Source: Vibrio tasmaniensis
Lineage (GTDB): Bacteria > Pseudomonadota > Gammaproteobacteria > Enterobacterales > Vibrionaceae
Reading direction: 5' to 3'
Length of the DNA: 64,000 nt
Assembly: GCF_024347635.1 (NCBI RefSeq)
Contig: NZ_AP025511.1
Coordinates: 558,001-622,000, forward strand
In this document: piece by piece, positions 25,611 through 34,771 of the stretch
How the letters are laid out: the number at the start of each line of letters is the position of its first letter
How positions within the stretch are numbered: the first letter of the stretch is position 1
Notes under the pieces: model-generated
What the model was told of the DNA's origin: nothing
Seen by the model: the letters and a program-made list of their open reading frames with translations, nothing else
Database searches by the model: none
Program-made: the position numbers and the translations under genes

Positions 25611-26450
25611 TTAGTTAGACGTGTCTCTTCTATCGAATGGATTTCGTTCCATGGCCTTTTCATACTCACTTTTCGGGCCACTCAAGTACGTGGTTTTGAC
25701 GAACTTTTCCCAATCAGAAAACAGCGATTCTATTGGCTGGTCGGTAAACTGTGATGGATCCCCATTGCTTTTAATGAGATCAACAAACGCCCGCTCTCCC
25801 CATGAACGTTCAATAAACTCACCGACCGTATAGCCAAGCTCATAAACAGCTGAGCTACTGTTTGGCTTATGGTATAAGTCCTGAACTAGCCCATCGAAAC
25901 GGCGACTGATGGCAGTCCTGTTATTGACGTGAAACCAATAATCTTCAGATTTGTAGATAGCGATAGCTTCCCACAACCAACGCGGATTATTCGCAAAGTT
26001 CGGATTCACTTGCAGAGTCAGTAAATGTACGAACTCATGCAGTGCGGTTTTATGGATCTCACCACCAAAATAGAGCAGCCTAATTTCATTGCTTTTAGGG
26101 TCGATATAGCCTGTAGAAAACGCGTATCGCTTCCCAATGCTACGCTCCTGCTCATCTAAGTAAGCCTTTTGGCTTTGCCATACTCTCACCGTTATGACTG
26201 GTATTAAATCAAGGCCAAAGCTCTTCATCAAAGGAGCCTGTTTGAGCAATAGCTCGTTGTGAATACTTGGAATTATCGAAGGTGAGGTTCCATCGTAAAG
26301 GACATACTTAAACTGCCCTTTATCTGATTCATAGCAATTATGGCAGGGTTCTTCAACTTGCATCTGCAGTATTGCAGCCATAATAAGAACCAATCCAGAT
26401 AAAGCGAGAACCAAAAAAGTGATCATTGATCTTACTGAGTATCTTTTCAT
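25611..26450 (-). CDS. Membrane-anchored HExxH peptidase (MA-like gluzincin)
   Basis: A 279-residue protein with an N-terminal membrane anchor (residues 9-29, ITFLVLALSGLVLIMAAIL), so the catalytic part is periplasmic. The zinc motif is H138-E139-F-V-H142, and E161 in RWLWEAIAIY is the third ligand, as in gluzincins with a WLxEG-type helix. CHNC (36-39) lies just after the anchor and could form a disulfide. The family includes peptidases of unknown substrate. It ends at a bidirectional terminator and is 57 bp downstream of a HAD gene on the same strand. Confidence 0.78.
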   Translation of the reverse strand: MKRYSVRSMITFLVLALSGLVLIMAAILQMQVEEPCHNCYESDKGQFKYVLYDGTSPSIIPSIHNELLLKQAPLMKSFGLDLIPVITVRVWQSQKAYLDEQERSIGKRYAFSTGYIDPKSNEIRLLYFGGEIHKTALHEFVHLLTLQVNPNFANNPRWLWEAIAIYKSEDYWFHVNNRTAISRRFDGLVQDLYHKPNSSSAVYELGYTVGEFIERSWGERAFVDLIKSNGDPSQFTDQPIESLFSDWEKFVKTTYLSGPKSEYEKAMERNPFDRRDTSN

Positions 26451-26506
26451 CTTGTTGAACCCTTAGAAAAAAGAGTTAAATCGTTAACCCGAAATCATCA
26501 AATCCG

Positions 26507-27130
26507 TTAACGATTCAAATCAATGCCCAGTGCAAGCAATTCTCTTTCACACTGAGACACATCACTAAACTGGATACCGGCCATACCTACAGCCTTTGCC
26601 CCTTCAACGTTAGAGGGCATATCATCAATGAACACCGTATCTAAAGCATCAAGACCATGTTGTGATAGTAGAGCATGATAAATTTCAGGTTGAGGCTTGA
26701 GCATGCCCAACTCTGCCGATACCGTTGCACCATCAAACAGTGGCCAAAACTCGTAGGTGGCTTTTAGGTACTCAACAATCTCAACCACGTTATCGGTTAA
26801 CGCATACACGGCATAACCTGCTCGTTTTACTTGCTTGATGAGGTCAATAGAACCGTACAGTAAGATCTGCGTTTGCTTTACGTAGTAGAACAGGCGCTCG
26901 CACTCTAATGAAGATAAGTCTAACTCTTGTTGGTAGCGAAGTTTGGCTTCATTTTCGGTTAAGAACCCTTTGTTCAAATCCAACCAAATCGTACTTTGGA
27001 AAATTGAACGCGCTTGGGTTTCCAGATCATCAAGTTCCCCGAAATTCAGGCGAGTAATTTCTAGCGGCGACCAACGTACAATCACATTGCCGACGTCAAA
27101 CACCACATTTTTTATTTGATGAGAACTCAT
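26507..27130 (-). CDS. HAD-superfamily phosphatase (YihX-like)
   Basis: A 207-residue cytosolic HAD-IA phosphatase. Motif I is VVFDVGNVIVRW (nucleophile Asp at about residue 11), motif II is ALTDN, motif III has K in LKPQPEIY, and motif IV is VFIDDMPSNVEGA. This order fits haloacid-dehalogenase-like sugar phosphatases such as YihX (alpha-glucose-1-phosphate phosphatase). It lies upstream of the peptidase gene with a 57-bp gap. Confidence 0.87.
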   Translation of the reverse strand: MSSHQIKNVVFDVGNVIVRWSPLEITRLNFGELDDLETQARSIFQSTIWLDLNKGFLTENEAKLRYQQELDLSSLECERLFYYVKQTQILLYGSIDLIKQVKRAGYAVYALTDNVVEIVEYLKATYEFWPLFDGATVSAELGMLKPQPEIYHALLSQHGLDALDTVFIDDMPSNVEGAKAVGMAGIQFSDVSQCERELLALGIDLNR

Positions 27131-27258
27131 ACCTTACTCCTGAATTATTCGCGTGAAATAACAACAACACCGACATTAAATGCCGCACCTAAAAGTTCAT
27201 AACCTTGTTTTACAAAATGAGGACTGAAATCACAATATGTCATCGAGCAGGTACGAAA

Positions 27259-27285
27259 AAGGCCATCATAAAAATGGCCTTCACG
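27259..27285 (-). terminator. Terminator of the ectABC-ask operon
   Basis: AAGGCCAT (27259-27266) and ATGGCCTT (27274-27281) pair around 7 bases; read on the minus strand the stem ends in T5. It lies 80 bp past the aspartokinase stop. Confidence 0.82.
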
Positions 27286-27360
27286 CAGAATTTGTTGCAG
27301 CCTCAAACCCTACAGCTAAAACGTTCACTTAGCAGATGGGATAGGCTCACCGATCTTTAT

Positions 27361-28785
27361 TTAAGCTGCATTCACGGATGATGTGACCTTTTGCTTTTGT
27401 TCAAAAAACTCTTCATGTAATGCACAAATGGCCTCTTGATACTTATCGTCACTCACAACAAATTGTACATTCACGTTTCTCATCGACGAATGTAACGCAA
27501 TGGGCGTAACACTATTGCTCATCAAAGCCAATACACCATTCGCTAGCGTTTTATTGGTGTCAATTTGAGAGCCGATCGCCGAAATGATAGCGACCATACG
27601 TCCCGAAATAGATGCTTTCGGATATCGCTTCTCTGCCTTATAAAACACCTTATTTAAACTTTCTGAACTGCCGCCTAGATAATACGTAATAGAGTTAGCA
27701 TTCATCTCTTTTCCGATAAGGTTAACTCTTGCATCCGCGATAATTTCCATTAGTTCATAACTGACGTTATCAGCCTTACCGACCATCCCCTGATCAAATA
27801 CATGCAACGCATATACTTTCTGCTTTCCGGCAATAATCTCTATCTGATTGGTGTCAGGGCGGTAATCTGAAGAAATCAGTGTACCTTCATGCTCTGGCTC
27901 AAAAGTGTTTTTTATTTGTAGTTCGATTCCACTCTCGCGCAACCCTGCTGCGGCATTAGAATGAATAGCTTCCATACCAAGGTTTGCTAACTGATCGGCA
28001 ACATCATAATTAGTCGCTCCAATTGGTTTAACTGAGCTAACCCCAACGACTTTTGGATCGGCCGAACTAAAGTGATACTCCTTATGAATAATAGCCAGTG
28101 ATGCCTTAGTCATAGTCGCGATACGGCTAAACGTCATCTCACTGTAACCACGATCATAAGTATGCATCAAACCTTCTTTACAATAGGCATAACCCGTCAC
28201 TATAGGTAGCTCTTCAGCCACATTTATGTCTAAAAAAGCGTCTCTAATGGTATCGTCCAAACTCTGAGGAGTCTTGTTATCCCAACCAGAAAGGTCAACA
28301 AAGGTTGAGTTAATGCCAATATTTTTCAATTTAAGAGCCGTATTGTACGCACTATGTGACTCGCCAATTGAAGAGAGAAACTCGCGGATCTGAGGCAAGT
28401 AATGCCTCAATGAAAACTGACCGTATTGACACGTTTCAAGGATATTTGTAATACAGTTCTTCGCTTCTGAAATACGCGACCGGATGAACTTATCAGCACG
28501 CGCACGATTCATAGGATCTGCAAAAATATGCTCATTGATCAATAACATACGGCTTTCAATGTAAGATAACGCTTCTTCCCAAGAATCATCACGCATTGCG
28601 ATCAATTGATAAACACCTGGCTTGCCTGTTTTTTTGCACTCCAAAAGTGCATCTGTCATCCCGCTATAAGCAGACACAACAAAAATTCGATTGTACGGAT
28701 TTTTCGGGCGGAGAATAATATTGTCGAGCACAGCATCAAATGCTGTCATGGATGTACCGCCGATTTTTTCTACGGTAAATGTCAT
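27361..28785 (-). CDS. Aspartokinase of the ectoine operon
   Basis: A 474-residue aspartate kinase, first step from aspartate toward L-2,4-diaminobutyrate. It has the kinase N-terminus VEKIGGTSMTAFDAVLDNI with the K-x-GG motif, FVVSAYSGMTDALL, SEMTFSRIATMTKASL, and tandem ACT-like segments (DNVSYELMEIIADARVNLIG, and NVQFVVSDDKYQEAICALH). This is the Ask_ect group found in ectoine operons, which lacks strong lysine feedback control. It is the last gene of ectABC-ask, 80 bp after ectC, minus strand. Confidence 0.92.
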   Translation of the reverse strand: MTFTVEKIGGTSMTAFDAVLDNIILRPKNPYNRIFVVSAYSGMTDALLECKKTGKPGVYQLIAMRDDSWEEALSYIESRMLLINEHIFADPMNRARADKFIRSRISEAKNCITNILETCQYGQFSLRHYLPQIREFLSSIGESHSAYNTALKLKNIGINSTFVDLSGWDNKTPQSLDDTIRDAFLDINVAEELPIVTGYAYCKEGLMHTYDRGYSEMTFSRIATMTKASLAIIHKEYHFSSADPKVVGVSSVKPIGATNYDVADQLANLGMEAIHSNAAAGLRESGIELQIKNTFEPEHEGTLISSDYRPDTNQIEIIAGKQKVYALHVFDQGMVGKADNVSYELMEIIADARVNLIGKEMNANSITYYLGGSSESLNKVFYKAEKRYPKASISGRMVAIISAIGSQIDTNKTLANGVLALMSNSVTPIALHSSMRNVNVQFVVSDDKYQEAICALHEEFFEQKQKVTSSVNAA

Positions 28786-28864
28786 AAAAGACCTTAGTTA
28801 TAGAGAAGTAATAAAGACTAGATAAATGGAAATTGGGGTGAGATTTCACCCCAGAAAAAGTCGG

Positions 28865-29251
28865 TTAATCAACCAGAGGATAAACGCCGTTTTCATCGTG
28901 AACTTCAGCGCCAGTAATTGGCGGATTGAATACACACGCCATAACCATTTCTTTGTTTTTATACGCACGTAAATAGTGTTCATCGTGCTTATCAAGGATA
29001 TAAAGCGTCCCAGGTTTGATGGGATAAGTCTCACCCCCAACCACTTCAATTTCGCCTTCACCACTCATGCAATATACTGATTCTAAATGGTTTTGGTAAT
29101 GAATATGTGTTTCCGTCGCTTCATAAATTGTCGTGATATGAAATGAAAAACCCATGTTGTCATCTTTCAACAACATGCGAGTACTTTCCCAATTATCCGA
29201 AACAATACGTCTTTCGCTATTGCGACATTCATCAAGTGTTCTAACAATCAT
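28865..29251 (-). CDS. ectC: L-ectoine synthase
   Basis: A 128-residue cupin enzyme that cyclises N-gamma-acetyl-2,4-diaminobutyrate to ectoine. The family start [28 protein letters not shown] is complete. The cupin metal-site region is [20 protein letters not shown], and the second motif is [14 protein letters not shown], with [20 protein letters not shown] at the end. Length is standard. Start ATG 29251 is preceded by AGGGACAG. It is 13 bp from the ectB stop, so strongly coupled in the operon. Confidence 0.96.
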   Translation of the reverse strand: MIVRTLDECRNSERRIVSDNWESTRMLLKDDNMGFSFHITTIYEATETHIHYQNHLESVYCMSGEGEIEVVGGETYPIKPGTLYILDKHDEHYLRAYKNKEMVMACVFNPPITGAEVHDENGVYPLVD

Positions 29252-29264
29252 TTTACTGTCCCTA

Positions 29265-30530
29265 TTACGATACTTTCTTGAAATACTTAGTTGCTACAAT
29301 TTCTACTGAATCTTCGAAGATGGTTAAACCTTGCATCAGTTCCGATTCAGATATCGTCAGTGGGCAAAAGAACTTCACTATTTCATCGTTAGGGCCAGCT
29401 GTTTCAATGACCATACCGTTTTCAAAACACGTTTTGGCAATTTCGTCAGCCGTGTTTCCATCTTTACATTCAATGCCAATCATCATTCCACGTCCCTTGC
29501 GTTGAACGAATAGCTCTGGGAAACGCTTGATATTGCGTTGAATGACATCATCGACCATGCTTGAACTACGTTGAATATGATTTTCAAAATCATTATTTGA
29601 CCAATACATTTCTATCGCTTTCGTAGCGGTAACGAACGCATGGTTATTACCACGGAAGGTACCGTTGTGTTCTCCCGGCTGCCATTTGTCTAATTCAGGC
29701 TTTAATAAAACGACGGCCATCGGTAAGCCATAACCACTTATCGACTTAGACAGCGTGACTATATCTGGCTTGATACCTGATGGTTCAAAGCTAAAGAACG
29801 TACCCGTTCGACCACAACCCGCTTGGATATCATCGACAATGAGTAAGATATCGTGGGCTTTACAAATTTTATTCAAGCGCTGTAGCCACTCATTTGAAGC
29901 GACATTCAATCCACCTTCACCTTGAACAGTTTCCAATAAGACGGCTGCTGGCTTATCCATACCGGCAGAATTATCAGCTAACATCGTTTCGAACAATTTT
30001 AATCCATCAATGCCAGCGTAACCCTCAAATGGCAAACGCGTAACGTTGTTCAGGTTTGAACCCGCGCCTTGTCTATGATGCTGGTTACCCGTAGCAGCCA
30101 GTGCACCTGCAGTACAACCATGAAAACCATTGGTAAACGCTACAATGCTACTTCGGCCTTTCACTTTTTTAGCCAATTTAATCGCGGCTTCAACGGCATT
30201 GGTTCCTGTTGGGCCAGTAAATTGAACTTTATAATTGAGATCTCGTGGTTCTAGAATTAAGCGAGTAAGTGCTTCTAAGAATTCAGCTTTGGCTTCTGAA
30301 TGCATATCTAAGCCGTGCGTAATCCCATCCATTTCAATGTAATCAAGTAAGGCTTGCTTAAGTATTGGGTTGTTGTGACCGTAATTGAGAGATCCTGCTC
30401 CAGCAAGAAAATCGATGTAACGATCACCTTGTTTCGTTTCAAGCCAGCAACCTTTTGATTTACTAAAAGTAACTGGAAAACTATTCGAGTATGAACGTAC
30501 GTTAGATTCCTGCTTTTTAAAAATATCCAT
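29265..30530 (-). CDS. ectB: L-2,4-diaminobutyrate:2-oxoglutarate transaminase
   Basis: A 421-residue PLP aminotransferase that makes 2,4-diaminobutyrate from aspartate semialdehyde and glutamate. Motifs are [35 protein letters not shown], the PLP aspartate in [20 protein letters not shown], and the Schiff-base Lys in [15 protein letters not shown]. Its length and order in ectABC are typical. It lies 35 bp after ectA and 13 bp before ectC. Confidence 0.96.
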   Translation of the reverse strand: MDIFKKQESNVRSYSNSFPVTFSKSKGCWLETKQGDRYIDFLAGAGSLNYGHNNPILKQALLDYIEMDGITHGLDMHSEAKAEFLEALTRLILEPRDLNYKVQFTGPTGTNAVEAAIKLAKKVKGRSSIVAFTNGFHGCTAGALAATGNQHHRQGAGSNLNNVTRLPFEGYAGIDGLKLFETMLADNSAGMDKPAAVLLETVQGEGGLNVASNEWLQRLNKICKAHDILLIVDDIQAGCGRTGTFFSFEPSGIKPDIVTLSKSISGYGLPMAVVLLKPELDKWQPGEHNGTFRGNNHAFVTATKAIEMYWSNNDFENHIQRSSSMVDDVIQRNIKRFPELFVQRKGRGMMIGIECKDGNTADEIAKTCFENGMVIETAGPNDEIVKFFCPLTISESELMQGLTIFEDSVEIVATKYFKKVS

Positions 30531-30565
30531 GATAATGCCGTTATTTAATTCCTATAAGTGTTTGA

Positions 30566-31099
30566 TTATTTAAGGAGGATTCGATAGAGGTATTCGGTAT
30601 CGTGCTGCCCGTTAAAGTGAAGATTTTCATCTAAGAAAATAGTCACTTTCCCGGTGTTACCGTTTTTTTCGTCCAGCTTTTTGAACAATGCCCAAGACGC
30701 TTGGTTTGATTCAGTGATAGTCGTTTCTATCGCTTCAATGCTCTTTAGACCCTCTCGTTTAAGTAAGGTGTTCAGCATCTTGTAGGCTAAAGCATTGCCT
30801 CTAAACTTAGGCGCCACCGCCACTTGCCAAATAAAGAGAACATTGGGCTCACAGGGCTTTTGGTAACTAGAAATAAAGCCAGCAAGGTCACCTTTATGCT
30901 CCACTAAAATACAAGTTTTACTAAAGTGAGTAGACTGCAAAAAATTGCAATATGAAGAGTTAGTATCTAATGGAGGGCACTCTGAAATTAATTGATAAAT
31001 GTTGTTGCCATCCGAAACTTCTGGCTCACGAAAATTCCATTTTTCAATCATCTTTTCTACAACCTCTGGATACAGAACCCAAGGCGCTGACGTAATCAT
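30566..31099 (-). CDS. ectA: L-2,4-diaminobutyrate N-gamma-acetyltransferase
   Basis: A 177-residue GNAT enzyme. I start at ATG 31099, with AAAGGAAA upstream; the open frame to 31150 adds a basic leader outside the domain. Motifs are ISECPPLDTNSSYCNFLQ, LAGFISSYQKPCEPNVLFIWQ, and the acetyl-CoA loop VAPKFRGNALAYKML, then SNQASWALFKKLDEK. It takes diaminobutyrate from EctB and passes the product to EctC. It is the promoter-proximal gene of the ectABC-ask operon. Confidence 0.95.
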   Translation of the reverse strand: MITSAPWVLYPEVVEKMIEKWNFREPEVSDGNNIYQLISECPPLDTNSSYCNFLQSTHFSKTCILVEHKGDLAGFISSYQKPCEPNVLFIWQVAVAPKFRGNALAYKMLNTLLKREGLKSIEAIETTITESNQASWALFKKLDEKNGNTGKVTIFLDENLHFNGQHDTEYLYRILLK

Positions 31100-31289
31100 A
31101 CCGAGACATTTCCTTTGAACTCTAATTAAATTCCTTTTAATTATGAGCATTTTCCATACACAAAGATCAACACCTTAACTCTTAAAATCAAATTTTAGCG
31201 ACTCAGATCACACTTTAAGACCTGTTGCATGTATTTAATAATACTTTGAGTTCTAATGTATTTATTAGGACGGTATAAAACTGAGTGTC
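31100..31289 (-). promoter_or_regulatory. ectA upstream control region
   Basis: This AT-rich region should hold the salt-responsive ect promoter. It contains several short TTGA/TCAA-type half sites and an inverted pair GTATT-N4-AATAC near 31235, which could bind a MarR-type regulator such as CosR. I cannot assign the boxes. Confidence 0.35.
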
Positions 31290-31436
31290 TTGAAGGAAAT
31301 AGACGAAAGAAAATCGTTAGTGCAATTCGTAAAATACGGCGTTCAAGTGCCTATTCGGGAAATACCCGGAATCAAAAAACTATCGAATCCAATGTGGAAG
31401 GAAATGAACCGTCACACTCTCACAAGAGTCGGTTGA
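31290..31436 (+). other. Possible small open frame or gene remnant
   Basis: A plus-strand frame reads KEIDERKSLVQFVKYGVQVP and ends VG at TGA 31434-31436; a +1 shift continues VEALLLKRRYLKQKK. Only a TTG start is available and the ribosome site is weak. It may be a frameshifted leftover of a small gene. Not recognised. The gap between ectA and the DUF5062 gene (31151-31566) holds nothing else except the terminator. Confidence 0.25.
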
Positions 31437-31474
31437 GGCTCTATTATTGAAACGCAGATACCTAAAACAAAAAA

Positions 31475-31503
31475 AAACCTAGCGTGTGATAGCTAGGTTT
31501 CTC
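31475..31503 (-). terminator. Terminator after DUF5062 gene
   Basis: AAACCTAGC (31475-31483) pairs with GCTAGGTTT (31492-31500). On the minus strand the stem is followed by a long T-run, complementary to the A9 tract at 31468-31476. It lies about 65 bp past the DUF5062 stop. Confidence 0.8.
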
Positions 31504-31566
31504 AAATAAAATCAATTGCCTGGTAATCAAAAGAAACGAGTTTGAATCAATTGAGTTCAACGCGAA

Positions 31567-31827
31567 TTACTTTAAAGGATCATTATCAGGCAGTGCCTTG
31601 TGTATCCATAACGCTAGGCGCTTTTTAATGTTCGCGCCATCAAGCTTACTTTCAGGTAAAGGCGTGATCTGATTAACTCCAACAAGAAACAAGTACACAG
31701 CCTTAACTTTTATAGGTTGAGATGAGTGTGGCAAATCAAAGCCTTGTAACTTTGCCATTTTAGAACCGACTTCCAGAGCTTTCTTGAGCAATTTATCTTC
31801 ATTAATGATCTTCGCGGTTTTCGACAT
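31567..31827 (-). CDS. DUF5062 family protein
   Basis: An 86-residue cytosolic protein typical of vibrios: IINEDKLLKKALEVGSKMAK, then YLFLVGVNQITPLPESKLDG and NIKKRLALWIHKALPDNDP. Function unknown. ATG 31827 follows GGAGATG. It is a single-gene unit with its own terminator, between the ect operon and a gene-less stretch. Confidence 0.85.
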   Translation of the reverse strand: MSKTAKIINEDKLLKKALEVGSKMAKLQGFDLPHSSQPIKVKAVYLFLVGVNQITPLPESKLDGANIKKRLALWIHKALPDNDPLK

Positions 31828-32403
31828 ATCATCTCCATCATCTTAATCGAATGAACACTGAGTATATCAAACCGAAAAACTCACAAGATTACTTCGCTCT
31901 CAGTTTGAGGAGCCGCTTTGATAAATAACATAAAATTAATCATCATTTATACCAGTCACAGTAAGTAAGTGATCAATCATAGCGTAGGGAAAAAGCTTGA
32001 GAACAAGGCAGCTCTTTTCGACAAGACGTTTCGATAAGTAGTTATTCTACAATCAAAAATTTTAACGCCGTTATTGAGCGTTTTAGCAAGCTAGGGTGAC
32101 CAGTTATTTACTACGATTGGTAGATTTGCATTAGGTATCAATGTTAATTCCAATAACATTGACGAGGCAAATAACAATAAGCAATGGATCTCTTATTAAT
32201 AATCACTTCCTGAAGAGTAAAAATGCCACCACAGCCAAATAGACAACAGCTGTCACATAATGCGCTGTTATTTAACTAGTTTTATATTAATTTTGCTTTA
32301 ATCACATTTACCGTACCCAACAATTAAAAATAATTTACAAAGTTCTCATTAGTAAAATAAAATAGAATAGAATAAAAATTCTAATATTATACTGGTGTTA
32401 AAA
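31828..32403. other. Gene-less AT-rich stretch with an inverted repeat
   Basis: I find no supported gene in these 576 bases. The main structure is the inverted repeat at 32138-32162. The last 100 bases are very AT-rich and probably carry the promoter for the small membrane protein gene. Confidence 0.55.
32138..32162. promoter_or_regulatory. Inverted repeat, possible operator
   Basis: TCAATGTTA (32138-32146) and TAACATTGA (32154-32162) are exact inverted arms around ATTCCAA. No T-run follows, so it is more likely a protein site than a terminator. The regulator is unknown. Confidence 0.45.
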
Positions 32404-32619
32404 ATGCGTTATCGTTGGGCCTCATACTGTCATAAAAATCCCATCATCGGACGAATCGTTCATATCTTTGTTATTTTGGTAGCGGTTGCTTCTATCGCTA
32501 TTCCATTGTTATCAAAAGACGCAACAACGATCTTAGTTTCATTGTGTGTTGCGCTAGTGTGTTTTGTGCTGTTTGTTTTCTTTGCACTTGCCGACAAAAT
32601 GCGTTCAGGGATGCACTAA
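32404..32619 (+). CDS. Small two-helix membrane protein, about 71 aa
   Basis: Not recognised. I start at ATG 32404 (GGTG six bases upstream); GTG 32395 would add three residues. After a basic start (MRYRWASYCHKNPIIGR) there are two membrane segments, about residues 17-36 (IVHIFVILVAVASIAIPLL) and 42-63 (TILVSLCVALVCFVLFVFFA), ending ADKMRSGMH. It is a monocistronic gene followed by a strong terminator. Location next to osmolyte genes may be meaningful, but this is only a guess. Confidence 0.6.
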   Translation: MRYRWASYCHKNPIIGRIVHIFVILVAVASIAIPLLSKDATTILVSLCVALVCFVLFVFFALADKMRSGMH

Positions 32620-32688
32620 ACTCGAATAATCTTAACTCGCCGTCTATTTTCAAACATCGTTAATAAACTGCCAGTTTCCAGATACGGT

Positions 32689-32720
32689 AAAGCCCAAAGT
32701 TATTAACTTTGGGCTTTTCT
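32689..32720 (+). terminator. Strong terminator
   Basis: AAAGCCCAAAGTT (32689-32701) and AACTTTGGGCTTT (32705-32717) form a perfect 13-bp stem with a 3-base loop and T-run. It ends the small membrane-protein transcript. Confidence 0.88.
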
Positions 32721-32793
32721 TCTAACTGCTGTAGTTGATTACGACCGAGTGATACGACAACCGAGTCTTGCAGCGTGATATGCAGAATTGGAA

Positions 32794-33480
<687 letters not shown>

Positions 33481-33925
33481 TTAGCCCCCTAAAGAAATTA
33501 AGCTAAGACTACCATTGTGATCTTAAGAAAACATCAAATTAAAAACCAACAAAAACAGCAACTTAAAACACCCCAATTTGGCCATTTTAAGGCACCAAAC
33601 GAGCCGTTTAAGGTTGTTATTCTCGTTTTATGGCATGCACTTATCTTGAAAGAAGTTTTGTCGCTTAGAAGTGGGGGGAGGTTAGACACAACGAGAAGCT
33701 CATCATATGTCAGCACAAACTTGATACAATAGCCTATATAGATACCTTCGCTTGATACTTAGTCTTTCGAAAACCTTAGCTTATATCGATAGGCTACAAC
33801 TAAAAGATGATTTTTATTAGTAAAGTCAGAAAAATTGGGAGGCCAAGATCACAAATGGCCGCTCAAAGCGACCATTAAATATTATTCTAATACATTGTTT
33901 TTAAACAATTAACTCAGCTAGCTAA
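33481..33925. other. Gene-less stretch downstream of cosR
   Basis: No supported gene. A weak hairpin (TGGCCGCT at 33856-33863 with AGCGACCA at 33867-33874, one mismatch) could end the minus-strand regulator transcript. The rest is AT-rich, with the qnr promoter at the left end. Confidence 0.45.
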
Positions 33926-34408
33926 TTAGCTCTTAGCAACGTTGGCAATGCCTTCAAGCTGTAGAACTGGGGCAGCGTCGATGTCTTCTGCGTTCATCAT
34001 TGCAGACACTCTTTGCATCGAAGAAAGCAGCAGGCTTTGCTCCCACGCTTCTAGATTTTGGAATTTTTTAACGAAGTTATCTTGTAGCGGTGGTGGCGCA
34101 TTATTAAGTAGCTCTTGGCCTTTCTCCGTCAAATTCGCATGAACTTTACGTCGATCAGCAACACTACGGATACGCTGCACATAACCATTAAGCTCTAGAC
34201 GATCGATGATCGTCGTTGTCGTCGCTTGACTCACATTAGTTTGATTAGACAATTCTTTGATCGTCACATTACCCATCTCTTGGATTGCGCGCATTAAAAT
34301 CAATTGAGGGCCCGTCAAACCATACTCTTTACTCAGCTTTTTCGAGTGTAAATCGATAGCGCGAATAATTTGGCGAATAGCGACCAAGATTTCGTCATGT
34401 TTATCCAA
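33926..34408 (-). CDS. cosR: CosR-like MarR-family regulator of compatible solutes
   Basis: A 160-residue MarR-type winged-helix regulator starting at TTG 34408 (AAGGTC upstream). Helices and wing are MDKHDEILVAIRQIIRAIDL, then YGLTGPQLILMRAIQEMGNV, IKELSNQTNVSQATTTTIID and RIRSVADRRKVHANLTEKG. These match CosR/EctR1, which in other vibrios represses the ect and bet operons at low salinity. Both of those operons flank this gene here. No ligand pocket can be proved. Inverted repeats upstream (34507-34523) may be its own operator. Confidence 0.86.
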   Translation of the reverse strand: MDKHDEILVAIRQIIRAIDLHSKKLSKEYGLTGPQLILMRAIQEMGNVTIKELSNQTNVSQATTTTIIDRLELNGYVQRIRSVADRRKVHANLTEKGQELLNNAPPPLQDNFVKKFQNLEAWEQSLLLSSMQRVSAMMNAEDIDAAPVLQLEGIANVAKS

Positions 34409-34771
34409 GATGCAGACCTTTGTACTAATATACTGTGAGTGACTTTACAGTGCCGTGGCGATGAGATTTTCCAAACTGAACAGCTTAGGAACGCTCGAAT
34501 TACACTGTAAATTGATAATTTACTTCATTGATTTTTCCGCATTGTACTGATGTTAATACTATTCTCAATCTTTTCTATACCACTAAACTTGCGTGGTACG
34601 GCACTTTTGCTTAATGAAGGGGGAATCAAAGCTTCAATGAAGACAAAAATAATGAGTCAGAGAATACAAACTCAAAGAATAATATATTTTAATAATCATA
34701 GAGGTAGAGAGACTTAACCCTCTCCACCCAATAAAAAACCAGCCCCAATAGCTAAGCTGAAAAACGAAACT
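34409..34771. promoter_or_regulatory. cosR upstream region with inverted repeats
   Basis: This 363-bp gap contains the cosR promoter and the end of the bet operon. GTAAATT (34507-34513) and AATTTAC (34517-34523) are exact arms around GAT. A second imperfect pair, ACTGT and ACAGT, lies at about 34434-34454. T-rich sequence past the proV stop may terminate the bet transcript, but I cannot prove a stem. No gene here. Confidence 0.45.

Noticed and set aside
33517-33732. Plus-strand frame of 71 codons in the gap upstream of qnr
   Set aside because: No ribosome site and no recognisable protein; the opposite frame is equally long, typical of chance in AT-rich DNA.
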